The notes under the pieces were generated by a model, which saw only the letters and a program-made list of their open reading frames with translations, was not told the DNA's origin and made no database searches. Position numbers and translations under genes: made by a program. Source: CAIYTF01 sp963664845 (lineage in GTDB: Bacteria; Bacteroidota; Ignavibacteria; Ignavibacteriales; Ignavibacteriaceae). From it: 64,000 bases of DNA. Below are positions 46,281 through 56,045 of the stretch, piece by piece. Every line of letters begins with the position of its first letter. Position 1 is the stretch's first letter. The stretch is from NCBI GenBank assembly GCA_963664845.1, contig OY761615.1, positions 5,394,001 through 5,458,000 of the forward strand. The letters run 5' to 3'.

Positions 46281-48410
46281 ATGCAGTCTCTTTTAATGAA
46301 ATATAAATCACTTACTTTAATTGCACTTGCAGTAATTTCCCTTTGCTCCTTAACCAGAGCCGGAGATGACCCAAAAAAATTAAACAAAACAGCGACTGAG
46401 ATGACCAATTTTACCAACATTGGGAATATTGGATTGACCGTAACCAACTTTGGTGAGTTCGGTAACGGGTTGGGAAAACTCTCGCAGGCAAACCATCCAC
46501 CATCGTGTGAATATCCGCTGGGAAGTGGGATTGAGCATATTTTTGCCGGCGGTCTTTGGGTTGGCGGATTTTTCCGCTCTACGCCTACCAGTGCACCCGT
46601 TGGACCATTTGTAACTACCGCTGCAGTGGATGCCGCTGCTCTTTCCCGCGGAGGCGGATTCGAATTCACTACTGATGCATCATCAAAGATTGTACAAAAG
46701 TCGAATTTGACGGACTCGAGATATTATGATCCGGATGCAATTTCGCATCAGGATTTTTATATGGATTACAATGATACTAACCTGACAACACAAGATGGAA
46801 CTTCCATTACTGATCACAATCCACTTTATATTGGTGTTCATCAGGAATCGTATGCTTGGAATTTTCCCTTCGCAGATTTTTTTGTTATCATGAACTACAC
46901 CATTAAAAACTTGTCCAATAAATATCTGGACAGCGTGTATGTTGGACTTTATTCAGATGCGGTGGTTCGTAATACAAAGATAACTTCAGTAACAAACTCT
47001 GCCTTTTTCTCACATGGCGGTTTAGGCTACGACGATTCGTTGAAACTTTCGTACTGCTATGACGTGGATGGCGACCCGGGTTATACTGACAGCTATGTCG
47101 GTTTCTTGTATCTGGGAACAACTCCAATGCTTCCTGAAAAAACTGTTAATGCCAATAATGATACTTTGACGGCAACCAGCTATGTCGCATGGCAGTGGAA
47201 TAACAGCAGCGTTCTCAACTATTTTGCACCGCGTACCGATGAACAGCGATATGAGAAGATGCGTGGTTATTTTCAATATCCTGCGAGATATCAGGATATT
47301 AACCCAACCGATTTAAAAACTCCTTCAAATCGTTCTGAATTGATAACCCATGGCTATTTTAAGAATATAGCTCCCGATGACTCTATAAATGTGGCATTTG
47401 CCATCGTTTGTGCAAAAAAATATGGCAACGACGCAACTTCATTAGATACCCGAGACTCAAGAAACACTTTATATAATAATGCAGACTGGGCATTAAAAGC
47501 CTACTTTGGAAATGATAAGAACAGAAACGGTGTTCTTGATCCTGGTGAAGATATTGTTGGTGATGGAAAGATCCATCGTTATATTCTGCCTGCGCCTCCG
47601 ACCTATCCTGTTTTAAAAGTTGTGCCTGAGAACAACAAGGCGACTTTATATTGGGATAAACGGGCAGAAGCATCAGTGGACCCAATCTCACATGACACTG
47701 ACTTTGCAGGATATCGCATCTACAGAACACAGGCCGGATTCGATTTAACCAATTATCAAAATACTGTTGGTTCGCTTGTTCTATTGGCACAATACGACAG
47801 TGCAGGCTCAACTGGATTTAACACAGGATTTAAAGCAGTTCGTCTTTCAACTCCCATGACCTTTGCCGGTGATACCAACAAATATTGGTATAAATATGAA
47901 GTTCCGAATCTTCTGAATGGATGGCAATATTTATTTGCAGTCACTGCATTTGATAAGGGAGATCCTGCGAACAATCTTGGGTCGTTGGAATCAAGTAAGT
48001 TGGCAAATTTGAAACGAGTATTGCCGGGCACTGTGCCTGCAGAAAGCGTTAACTCAAAATTGGGTGTATACCCTAATCCATACTATGGCAGTGCCATTTG
48101 GGATGGATCTTCAGAGCGCTTGCGGAAAATATATTTTTACAATCTTCCAGAAGTCTGTGAGATTACCATATACACTCTGGCAGGTGATGTTGTTAAACGT
48201 ATCCAGCATGATCAGAAAAATAACGGGTCATCAATTAGATGGTTTGAACAATATGCCGGAGATAACAAGCAGCAGTTTTCAGGTGGTGAACATGCTTGGG
48301 ATTTAGTTACTGATAACGATCAGGCAATTGCAACCGGCCTTTATCTTTATACGGTAAAGAACAGTGCTGACGGACAGATTAAGACAGGCAAATTTTTAGT
48401 CATTAAATAA
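46281..48410 (+). CDS. Large secreted protein with fibronectin-like domain and T9SS-like C-terminus
   Basis: A 709-residue protein. An in-frame ATG at 46296 (MKYKSLTLIALAVISLCSL) gives the cleaner signal peptide, so the true start may be there. The N-terminal ~430 residues, rich in aromatic and Asn residues, match no domain I know. DKNRNGVLDPGED near 420 resembles an EF-hand or dockerin-like calcium loop. About 440-580 look fibronectin type III (KATLYWDKRAEASVDP...). The C-terminus (LGVYPNPYYG...GLYLYTVKNS...GKFLVIK) resembles a T9SS sorting domain but lacks the usual NPFNP. It is followed 11 bp later by another T9SS cargo gene. Function is unknown. Confidence 0.78.
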   Translation: MQSLLMKYKSLTLIALAVISLCSLTRAGDDPKKLNKTATEMTNFTNIGNIGLTVTNFGEFGNGLGKLSQANHPPSCEYPLGSGIEHIFAGGLWVGGFFRSTPTSAPVGPFVTTAAVDAAALSRGGGFEFTTDASSKIVQKSNLTDSRYYDPDAISHQDFYMDYNDTNLTTQDGTSITDHNPLYIGVHQESYAWNFPFADFFVIMNYTIKNLSNKYLDSVYVGLYSDAVVRNTKITSVTNSAFFSHGGLGYDDSLKLSYCYDVDGDPGYTDSYVGFLYLGTTPMLPEKTVNANNDTLTATSYVAWQWNNSSVLNYFAPRTDEQRYEKMRGYFQYPARYQDINPTDLKTPSNRSELITHGYFKNIAPDDSINVAFAIVCAKKYGNDATSLDTRDSRNTLYNNADWALKAYFGNDKNRNGVLDPGEDIVGDGKIHRYILPAPPTYPVLKVVPENNKATLYWDKRAEASVDPISHDTDFAGYRIYRTQAGFDLTNYQNTVGSLVLLAQYDSAGSTGFNTGFKAVRLSTPMTFAGDTNKYWYKYEVPNLLNGWQYLFAVTAFDKGDPANNLGSLESSKLANLKRVLPGTVPAESVNSKLGVYPNPYYGSAIWDGSSERLRKIYFYNLPEVCEITIYTLAGDVVKRIQHDQKNNGSSIRWFEQYAGDNKQQFSGGEHAWDLVTDNDQAIATGLYLYTVKNSADGQIKTGKFLVIK

Positions 48411-48421
48411 TAGGAGTTAGA

Positions 48422-50605
48422 ATGAAGATGAAATCTTTACTAGCGGTCATGATGCTTTTACTGGCAGGATTGGCCTTTGCACAAACGGATACTATTCCGT
48501 TAGTAACAGCACGCGATATAAATTTTATTCCAGATAGTACTGCAGCCACTTGGCCGCCATCTCCATTAGCCGGAAAAACGGTTCGTGTACGAGGTACGGT
48601 AACACTTCGTACGAGAGTTGACCCTGTATCCGACAGAAAACCCATTCTTACCTATAACAAAGCTTTGTCATCCTATATTCAGGGCGAAGGCAACGAATTG
48701 TGGTCCGGCCTGAATGTCTATCAAACTGACAGCGCCATTGCCGGGACTGCATTCGATTTGATTGATACGGCAAGCACCTATGAATTTACTGGTGTCGTCA
48801 CCACCTATGGACAGGGAACTGAGCTGATTTTAACAACCACTCCTCAGCCCATTCCGGTTAATCTCATTTCACAGCAAATGGAGCGACCCAAACCAATTCC
48901 AATGACCCTGGATAGCTTTTATATGGCTGATGGTAAATCATTTAACAATGATATGCGTAAATATTATGGGATGTATGTGATCCTTAAATCAGATCTAACA
49001 CATCCATTGATAACCACTAACCTGATTACCGGTACATCTTCCACTGCCGGTGGTTTTAAAGTTGAGGATGGTAACGGACATAGGATCCAGATGTATGCCC
49101 AATCCAACTATTTTAAGACCGCGTCAACATACCCACGCTTACGGACCAACTATACTCCTCCTACGAATGGTTCATATATTAGCTATATTAAAGGAATTCT
49201 CAACGCATATAATTCACCAACTGATGGCTGGATATGGGAAGTGGTCCCCATTTACCCGGATGATCTTGGAGACCCATTATTGTCGCCACCGGCAATATCG
49301 AATGTTAAAAGAAATCCTGGTGTTGTAGCCCCTAATACCAATGTTTTATTTACAGCTACTGCAGTCGGTTTAACTGGTTCCTATGTTACACACGTCAGAT
49401 TGATGAAAATTGTTAACGGCGGTGCATTGGATTCTCTGGAAATGACCCGTGGAACAGGTGCTGATTCCATTAATTATTCAGTTACAATGCCTGGTATCTC
49501 AAGTGATTCAGCGTATGTTGAATATTATGTTAAAGCTTATGATAGCAATCTGCTCTCATCAACCAGTCCTCAATCAGCCAACACAAGCAAATATGCATTT
49601 TTTGTTCTTAACAAACCTTTGACAATTCAGCATGTTCGTTACAGCCCAACAGGATCAGGTTATAGTGCCTATAATAATTATGTTGTCACTGTTAACGGTG
49701 TTGTTGTAGCTGACTCAAGCGACATTCCGGGAAACCATGGCACTAACCCTGCAAGAGTATATGTTGCTAACGGCTATGGTCCATGGAGTTCAATTGTTCT
49801 TGGTACCGGTGGTGCATTAGGTACCCAGGTGCTCAAATTGAAAACCGGCGATAATGTTACCCTTACCGGTACAGTTGCCCTTGGTTCTTTTGGAAACAGA
49901 ATTGATACATTGACTACTCTTACGGTAAACTCAAAGGGCAATGCCACACCCGAAGCACATGTAATGAAAACCGGCGATGTTGGAACTTCGACACTTGGAA
50001 CTCTGACTGTTGAACCTTGGAATGGATCATTGGTGACGTACCAAAATGTAACAGTTGACGTTCGCAATGCAGACACATCCGCTACCGGAACCTCCAATTT
50101 TGGCGAGTCTTATGTAACTGATGCTAACGGTGGTACTCATACCCGCGTTATCTGGTCTGATGGAAACACCAGCTTTAATGTAGGAGCTTCTGCAGTTAAA
50201 GTTCAAAAAGGCGATCGTTTTACCTCAATTACCGGTATTCTTGGTTACACACATTCGAGCTATAAATTGTGCCCAAGACACGATGCAGACTTAGTTGGTT
50301 ATGTTAGTGATGTAAGAGAAGAAGGTGTCGGAATAGCAACTTCTTATAAACTTGAACAGAATTTCCCTAATCCGTTCAATCCTGCAACGGTTATATCCTA
50401 TTCATTGCCAAAAGCTGCAAATGTAACTGTTAAAATTTATAACCTTTTAGGTCAGGAAGTAAGAACCCTTGTAAGCCAAATGCAGAGTGCCGGAAATCAT
50501 CAGGTTGCATTTGATGCAAGCTCATTGAATTCAGGTGTCTATTTCTATAGTTTGAAGGCAGACAATAACTTTACGCAAGTTAAAAAAATGATGCTGGTAA
50601 AATAA
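48422..50605 (+). CDS. Secreted T9SS cargo protein with DUF5689/OB-fold-like regions
   Basis: A 727-residue protein with a good ribosome site (AGGAG) and signal peptide 1-21. Two regions (about 28-200 and 400-520) with patterns like GKTVRVRGTV and YNNYVVTVNGVVVADSS resemble the OB-fold-like DUF5689 module often attached to secreted nucleases and hydrolases of Bacteroidetes. A ~110-residue Ig-like region (PPAISNVKRNPGVVAPN...) sits between them. A T9SS type A sorting domain begins near 645 (EQNFPNPFNPATV). No catalytic domain is recognised, so it may be a binding or structural surface protein. A strong terminator follows. Confidence 0.8.
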   Translation: MKMKSLLAVMMLLLAGLAFAQTDTIPLVTARDINFIPDSTAATWPPSPLAGKTVRVRGTVTLRTRVDPVSDRKPILTYNKALSSYIQGEGNELWSGLNVYQTDSAIAGTAFDLIDTASTYEFTGVVTTYGQGTELILTTTPQPIPVNLISQQMERPKPIPMTLDSFYMADGKSFNNDMRKYYGMYVILKSDLTHPLITTNLITGTSSTAGGFKVEDGNGHRIQMYAQSNYFKTASTYPRLRTNYTPPTNGSYISYIKGILNAYNSPTDGWIWEVVPIYPDDLGDPLLSPPAISNVKRNPGVVAPNTNVLFTATAVGLTGSYVTHVRLMKIVNGGALDSLEMTRGTGADSINYSVTMPGISSDSAYVEYYVKAYDSNLLSSTSPQSANTSKYAFFVLNKPLTIQHVRYSPTGSGYSAYNNYVVTVNGVVVADSSDIPGNHGTNPARVYVANGYGPWSSIVLGTGGALGTQVLKLKTGDNVTLTGTVALGSFGNRIDTLTTLTVNSKGNATPEAHVMKTGDVGTSTLGTLTVEPWNGSLVTYQNVTVDVRNADTSATGTSNFGESYVTDANGGTHTRVIWSDGNTSFNVGASAVKVQKGDRFTSITGILGYTHSSYKLCPRHDADLVGYVSDVREEGVGIATSYKLEQNFPNPFNPATVISYSLPKAANVTVKIYNLLGQEVRTLVSQMQSAGNHQVAFDASSLNSGVYFYSLKADNNFTQVKKMMLVK

Positions 50606-50619
50606 CAATGCTCTTTACA

Positions 50620-50655
50620 GCTGCTGCAGGCGTTTCCTGCAGCAGCATTTTATTT
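50620..50655 (+). terminator. Rho-independent terminator
   Basis: A perfect 11-bp stem, GCTGCTGCAGG (50620-50630) with CCTGCAGCAGC (50636-50646), has a 5-nt loop and is followed by ATTTTATTT. It separates the two upstream T9SS cargo genes from the receptor gene set, so the latter is probably a separate transcription unit. Confidence 0.88.
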
Positions 50656-50674
50656 ATAAGAAATTGAATTTTTC

Positions 50675-52261
50675 ATGCTAAACAAATTTACTCTTTCACT
50701 TCTTTTATTAGTTTTAACTGCATTTTATGCATGTAAAGAAACGGCATCAGGCCCTACCTCACCTAATAAGGCGCCGACAACCAAAGTATTCTTAAATCCT
50801 GACAGTACGGTCTCACAACAGCAGAGCAGGATTCAGCTTTACTGGAGTGGTGATGACCCTGATGGAATTATTGCTGGTTTCTATTTTTCTTGGGATAGCA
50901 CCAATTGGACGTTTACTGCCAAGAATGACAGCCTGTTCTCTCTACGGGATATCGGGTCACTCAAAGTTTTTGATTTTCTGGTTTCTGCAGTTGATAACCA
51001 GGGAAACGGAGTATACGATACTGATGTATACCAAAACGGGATCCATTATGGTCCTGAACCGTTTACTGATTTAAATGGAAATGGAAAATGGGACGCGGGC
51101 GAATCATTTATAGATATAGGATTAATTGATCCACATCCTGCCTCTGTTAAACTTCCGATTAAAAACTCAGCCCCTACGGTGGCTTGGAGCAGTTATTCAA
51201 CACATCCAGATACCTCATTTCCGGCTATGTCATTTGGATGGGCTGCTGCGGATATTGACGGTGAGAGTACCATCCAAAGTATTAACATTGCTTTGAATGA
51301 CACCACCAAACCAACTGCGCTAAACGGTGCCATCAGATGGATCACAATCACGGTAAATACAAAGGATTTTAGCAATCCAAATCCGCTGATGGATATTTAT
51401 GTATCAGGTGATCCAAACAACCGTGCTATAAATGGTACCGGAAACATCATTCAGTTACCTGGCCTTCGTTATGATGCAAACAACATATTTTATGTCCAAA
51501 CAGAGGATATTTCCGGAGCCAAATCTCCCTGGATCAGTTCAGCTACTCAGCCTGCCAGCAAAGAGGGTTGGTACGTGAAAAAACCAAAAGGGAAGTTCCT
51601 CATTGTTGATGATTATAAGATAGCTGATAAAGCATCCGATTTTTACATTACCATGATGGATAGTGTACAGAAAAACGGGACCTCCTTAAAGGGCCGGTTT
51701 GACGTTTACGATATTACAAATCAAAAACCTCCCTATCTGAACAATACATTCCTTGAAACGATCAAGTTATTTGATTGTGTCATTTGGTATAGCGATAATG
51801 ACCCATCCTTGGATCTTGCAAGCGCGACTGCACAAAAATTTCTTGATGCAAAAGGGAAGATTTTCTTCGCGTTACAATTCCCGCAAAATGTAGACCCGTT
51901 ACTTCCACAGCTGCAGGGAATTATTCCTATTACTACAGATAAAAGTGAATACCAGGCAACTATGTTAGCGGGGCGTACCTTGTCCGATTCTACACATACT
52001 GCCTACCCAACTCTCTTAACCACTGGCGGCTACATCAGGGCAAGAGCATTTTATTTGTTGGCCAGCGCTTTGCCGGTTTATTTCTTTTCCGATAATGCAA
52101 AATTCCCAAGAAGTCCTCTCCCGGGATGGGTCGGATTTGAAAACAGCGACAAAACGAAATTTTGTATAACCGTTCCCTTGCACGTATGCAACGGTATTCC
52201 AGGAAGCGTTGCAAAATTATTTAACCAGGTATTATTCACCGATTTTAATTTAACACCATGA
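50675..52261 (+). CDS. Uncharacterised lipoprotein preceding the TonB-dependent receptor
   Basis: A 528-residue protein. The signal ends in FYAC, a likely lipobox with Cys20. The sequence begins with a fibronectin-like domain (IQLYWSGDDPDGIIAGFYFS) and contains DLNGNGKWDAGESFIDIG, a calcium-loop-like acidic motif near 130. The C-terminal half, starting KPKGKFLIVDDYKIADKASD, resembles a Rossmann-type or glutamine-amidotransferase-like fold without a visible catalytic triad. The stop overlaps the receptor ATG (ATGA), strongly suggesting the two work together, for example as a surface substrate-binding lipoprotein. Function is inferred from position only. Confidence 0.72.
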   Translation: MLNKFTLSLLLLVLTAFYACKETASGPTSPNKAPTTKVFLNPDSTVSQQQSRIQLYWSGDDPDGIIAGFYFSWDSTNWTFTAKNDSLFSLRDIGSLKVFDFLVSAVDNQGNGVYDTDVYQNGIHYGPEPFTDLNGNGKWDAGESFIDIGLIDPHPASVKLPIKNSAPTVAWSSYSTHPDTSFPAMSFGWAAADIDGESTIQSINIALNDTTKPTALNGAIRWITITVNTKDFSNPNPLMDIYVSGDPNNRAINGTGNIIQLPGLRYDANNIFYVQTEDISGAKSPWISSATQPASKEGWYVKKPKGKFLIVDDYKIADKASDFYITMMDSVQKNGTSLKGRFDVYDITNQKPPYLNNTFLETIKLFDCVIWYSDNDPSLDLASATAQKFLDAKGKIFFALQFPQNVDPLLPQLQGIIPITTDKSEYQATMLAGRTLSDSTHTAYPTLLTTGGYIRARAFYLLASALPVYFFSDNAKFPRSPLPGWVGFENSDKTKFCITVPLHVCNGIPGSVAKLFNQVLFTDFNLTP

Positions 52262-55059
52262 AATTATTAGTTACCATATTTTTGTTTAGCATTGTGTCTG
52301 TTTTTGCCCAGGAGACAGGATCTCTCAGCGGAAAAGTTACAGACAAAAAAACGGGTGAAGCCGTTCCGGGCGTTAATATCGTTCTGAAAGGAACCTATTA
52401 TGGCGCATCCACGGATTTGAACGGAGTTTTTCGCATAAAGAACATTAGTCCAGGAACCTACAATCTGGAAGTGTCTTTTATCGGATATAAAAGCGTGCAG
52501 TACACCGGCACCAAAATAGAAGCTGGCAGGACCAAGCAAGTTGATGTGCAACTTGAAGAATCAGCGCTGACTCTGAATCAGGATATTATCGTTATCGGAG
52601 AGAAACCCTTGCTTGATGCTGAGGAAACTCAGAGCAAGCGAACGATAGGGAAGGATGACATCGCAAACGCCATGTTGGAAAATATTACCGATGTAATTTC
52701 GCAGCAGGCCGGAGTGGTGAAAACCGATAACGAAATTCACATTCGTGGAGGAAGGTCATATGAAAATGCTTTCCTTCTCGATGGTGTTTCTGTTCAGGAT
52801 CCATTGGCAGGTACCGGAATGGGTCTTCAGCTTTCCGCAAACGCAATTGAGGAAGTGGAAGTTATCACAGGTGGTTACAATGCTGAATTTGGCCAAGCCA
52901 CCTCTGGTGTTGTTAACGTAAAGACGAAGGAAGGTGGTAATAAGTATCACGGTTCTTTATCTTATAAGAACGACAACCTGATTGGAAAGAGTTCCTATCA
53001 TTCGTTTAACACGGATGTTTTGGAAACCAACTTTAGTGGTCCGGAACCGATCACTTCACAATTATTACCGGCTCTGGGCATTCAGATACCGGGTGAAATT
53101 GGTTTTTTTGGCAACTTCTTCGCCGGAATTACCGATGGTATAACTCAGGGTTACTATAAACCTACTGCCAAACAGGTTGTCTCTTCCATATTTTATGGCT
53201 CACGGTTTGCTCCACGGTCAGAGAATAACTACTTCTGGCTTGGGAAATTAACTTATAAGATTTCTTCTACTATTAAGTTACAATATTCTTTTAATCAGTC
53301 AATTGGCATCAATCAGAATTCACAATCACTTCAATCGAATCTGGAGTATGTGGAGCCAAGTCCCGGATATCAATATACTTTCTCAGACAATCTTGATAAT
53401 GCCGCGACTTATACTCATAATAACGTGTATCAGTCTGTTAGTTTGACCCATACTCTGAATCCGAAAACATTTTATGAGCTCAAATTCAATTATCTGTTTT
53501 CACATTTGCGCGCAGATGCAAATGGCAAGAACTGGTATGAGTATACTGAACCAAAGGACATTACCAGTTTCCCTATACAGTATTATAATACGGGTAGAGA
53601 CACCATTGGTGTTATTCCCGGAGACGGTTTCTGGGATGTTGGAAACCCCTATACCTGGCACGATCACTATGTGGCAGAGTATTCAGTAAAAGGTGATTTG
53701 ACAAGCTTCTTTGATGAGAAAAATAAATTCAAAGCAGGTTTTGAAGCTCAATTTCAGGAAATGCAAGTTGTTGATATTTCAAGTCCATGGATTGGTCAGC
53801 TCGGCTTGAACAATGACATTTATAAGGTATTTCCTGCCAAAGGCGACGTTTACGCTCAGGATAATATTAACTTTTCAGGTATGATCCTCAATTTCGGCTT
53901 ACGTTTTGACTATTGGATGCCTGGTAAGTTTGTTGATGACGCAATCAATGACCTTTCGCAGACTAGTATCTCAGATCAGACTCGTTCAGGCTACAAGTCT
54001 AACACCTTTGGTCTTTTTGGCCGCAGATTTAAGGGAAGATTGAGTCCACGTTTGGGTATCTCTCACCCGGTGTCTGATTATCAGACGTTATTCTTCTCTT
54101 ATGGACATTTCAGCAAATGGCCTACTCCTCAATTTGTTTATGCAAAACTCAATCCGGTCAGTGCACTTTCATCATTTCAGAAATTTGGTAATCCAAATTT
54201 GAATCCTGAGACAACGGTTGCTTACGAACTCGGAATCAAAACCCAGTTTTCCCAGAATGATGTTTTAACACTTACAGCTTACTATAAAGACATTTTTGAT
54301 TATGTCAGTACCCGAACTGCTCTGGTGACTTCGGCAAGAAGTAACACGGCAAGTGTAACCACCTATGTGAACTCAGATTATGCACGTTCGCGTGGTCTTG
54401 AGATGGAATATAAGAAACGGATTGGCAAGTGGTTCACCGGTTCTGCTAATTTCACTTACGCAATTGTTACAGGAAAAAGTTCTTCACCCGATGAAGGTGT
54501 TCTTGTTGCCAGAGGAAACCTGTCAGAATCTATCAAGGAATATTATATGTCTTGGGATCGACCTATCAATGCTTCACTTTCAACCAATTTCTATGTTGAA
54601 AAAGGTGAACCGTTGTTTGGGTTCGCTCCAGGCATTTTGGATGATTACAATGTCTATATTCGTGCTCAATTTGAATCAGGAAAACGGTACACGCCCTCTG
54701 TTTTTACCGGCAGCTACCTGATCAACGGACGACCTGATTATGAAACCATTACCTATGATCGCAATAATATGGTTGGTCAGAACTGGTTCTGGATCGATTT
54801 AAACTTTGAAAAATATTTATACCTTGCAGGTCTGCGATTCTCTATCTTTGCTGAAATCAACAATCTGTTGGATCAAAAGAATCCTGCAATAATAAATCCG
54901 GTAACCGGAAAAGCCTATGAGTATGGCGACCCTACGCCTACAAGCTGGAATGATCCTCTCTATCCAAAATTACAGGCGCCTATCAGCCCGTATCAATTGA
55001 GTCCGGCACGATATTTAACAAGACGCAATATTAAATTCGGAGTTAGTTTAAGATTTTAA
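52258..55059 (+). CDS. TonB-dependent outer-membrane receptor with N-terminal carboxypeptidase-regulatory-like domain
   Basis: A 933-residue outer-membrane transporter. Signal peptide 1-18 is followed by a carboxypeptidase-regulatory-like beta-sandwich (~20-105, GSLSGKVTDKKTGEAVPGVN). The TonB plug spans ~115-230 (IHIRGGRSYENAFLLDGVSV, EEVEVITGGYNAEFG). The long beta-barrel runs to the C-terminal RRNIKFGVSLRF, ending in Phe. Such receptors import oligomers or chelates using TonB energy. It lacks the FEMDE-type SusC hallmarks, and no SusD neighbour is present, so it is not a standard Sus system. It sits between a lipoprotein gene (4-nt overlap) and a PorV-like gene (2 bp gap). Confidence 0.93.
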   Translation: MKLLVTIFLFSIVSVFAQETGSLSGKVTDKKTGEAVPGVNIVLKGTYYGASTDLNGVFRIKNISPGTYNLEVSFIGYKSVQYTGTKIEAGRTKQVDVQLEESALTLNQDIIVIGEKPLLDAEETQSKRTIGKDDIANAMLENITDVISQQAGVVKTDNEIHIRGGRSYENAFLLDGVSVQDPLAGTGMGLQLSANAIEEVEVITGGYNAEFGQATSGVVNVKTKEGGNKYHGSLSYKNDNLIGKSSYHSFNTDVLETNFSGPEPITSQLLPALGIQIPGEIGFFGNFFAGITDGITQGYYKPTAKQVVSSIFYGSRFAPRSENNYFWLGKLTYKISSTIKLQYSFNQSIGINQNSQSLQSNLEYVEPSPGYQYTFSDNLDNAATYTHNNVYQSVSLTHTLNPKTFYELKFNYLFSHLRADANGKNWYEYTEPKDITSFPIQYYNTGRDTIGVIPGDGFWDVGNPYTWHDHYVAEYSVKGDLTSFFDEKNKFKAGFEAQFQEMQVVDISSPWIGQLGLNNDIYKVFPAKGDVYAQDNINFSGMILNFGLRFDYWMPGKFVDDAINDLSQTSISDQTRSGYKSNTFGLFGRRFKGRLSPRLGISHPVSDYQTLFFSYGHFSKWPTPQFVYAKLNPVSALSSFQKFGNPNLNPETTVAYELGIKTQFSQNDVLTLTAYYKDIFDYVSTRTALVTSARSNTASVTTYVNSDYARSRGLEMEYKKRIGKWFTGSANFTYAIVTGKSSSPDEGVLVARGNLSESIKEYYMSWDRPINASLSTNFYVEKGEPLFGFAPGILDDYNVYIRAQFESGKRYTPSVFTGSYLINGRPDYETITYDRNNMVGQNWFWIDLNFEKYLYLAGLRFSIFAEINNLLDQKNPAIINPVTGKAYEYGDPTPTSWNDPLYPKLQAPISPYQLSPARYLTRRNIKFGVSLRF

Positions 55060-55061
55060 TT

Positions 55062-56042
55062 ATGAAAAAAATTCTAATAATACTATTATTGTTTACAATC
55101 GTAAAGATTGAAACCAACGCTCAGTTGTTCCCCACATTGGGTGGACAGCGTGTTGGTATCTCTACCGCCGAGTTCTTAAAAATTGGCGTAGGAGGAAGAG
55201 CATCAGCACTAGGCGATGCATTTGTAGCTTTGGCAAATGATGCTTCAGCTCTTTACTGGAATCCTGCCGGATTGGTGCAATTCAAAGACGATCAGGTTAT
55301 GTTTTCCCATAACATTTGGGTAGTTGACATCAGCCACGATTTTGTCGGTGCTGTTTATCATCTCAGCGAAACGGATGCCGTGGGCTTGGCCTTTACGTCA
55401 ATTTCAATGGAAGACATGCCGGTAACTACTGAGTTCCAGCCACTGGGGAACGGTCAGTTTTTTGGCTATGGGGACATTGCACTGGCTGCAACCTATTCAA
55501 GAAAAATGACAGAACAGTTCAGCTTTGGTGGTACTGTTCGCTACATCGAGGAAACGCTTGATAAGCTGAAAATGCGTGGTGTCATGATTGACCTTGGTAC
55601 CTATTACTGGACCGGACTCGGCTCCACGAGATTCGCAGTTTCGGTATCAAATTTTGGAAATCAGCTTTCTCCGGATGGTGATGTCGTTTTAGTCGGAAAG
55701 AGAAAGAATTCTCAATGGCAATCATTTTCACCTCCTACCGTATTCAGAATCGGTTTCGCATTTGAACCCTATCAGGATGATCTCAATAAAGTTACGACAA
55801 CCGTTCAACTGAACCATCCGAATGATAACAGTGAAAACTTATCAACCGGAGCTGAATATAGTTTTAAGAATATGTTCTATGTTCGCGGCGGTTACAAGTT
55901 CAATGTGGAAGAACAGGATTATTCATTTGGCGCGGGTGTCAATGTTCCGGTCAGCTCTTATAATATTACGGTTGATTATTCATATAATAACTTTGTCAGA
56001 CTGGGAACAGCCCATCGTTTCTCAATTATTTTAGGTCTATAA
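55062..56042 (+). CDS. PorV/PorQ-family outer-membrane protein
   Basis: A 326-residue FadL-like barrel protein. Signal peptide 1-20 precedes GVGGRASALGDAFVALANDASALYWNPAGLV, the family's N-terminal hallmark, and the chain ends FSIILGL. PorV (LptO) acts with T9SS to shuttle sorting-domain cargo to the surface, but many paralogues exist and not all are T9SS parts. Its place between a TonB receptor and two exported proteins, one with a T9SS signal, suggests a dedicated shuttle or a hydrophobic-substrate channel. Motif in compact form: GGRASALGDAFVAL. Confidence 0.88.
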   Translation: MKKILIILLLFTIVKIETNAQLFPTLGGQRVGISTAEFLKIGVGGRASALGDAFVALANDASALYWNPAGLVQFKDDQVMFSHNIWVVDISHDFVGAVYHLSETDAVGLAFTSISMEDMPVTTEFQPLGNGQFFGYGDIALAATYSRKMTEQFSFGGTVRYIEETLDKLKMRGVMIDLGTYYWTGLGSTRFAVSVSNFGNQLSPDGDVVLVGKRKNSQWQSFSPPTVFRIGFAFEPYQDDLNKVTTTVQLNHPNDNSENLSTGAEYSFKNMFYVRGGYKFNVEEQDYSFGAGVNVPVSSYNITVDYSYNNFVRLGTAHRFSIILGL

Positions 56043-56045
56043 AAA

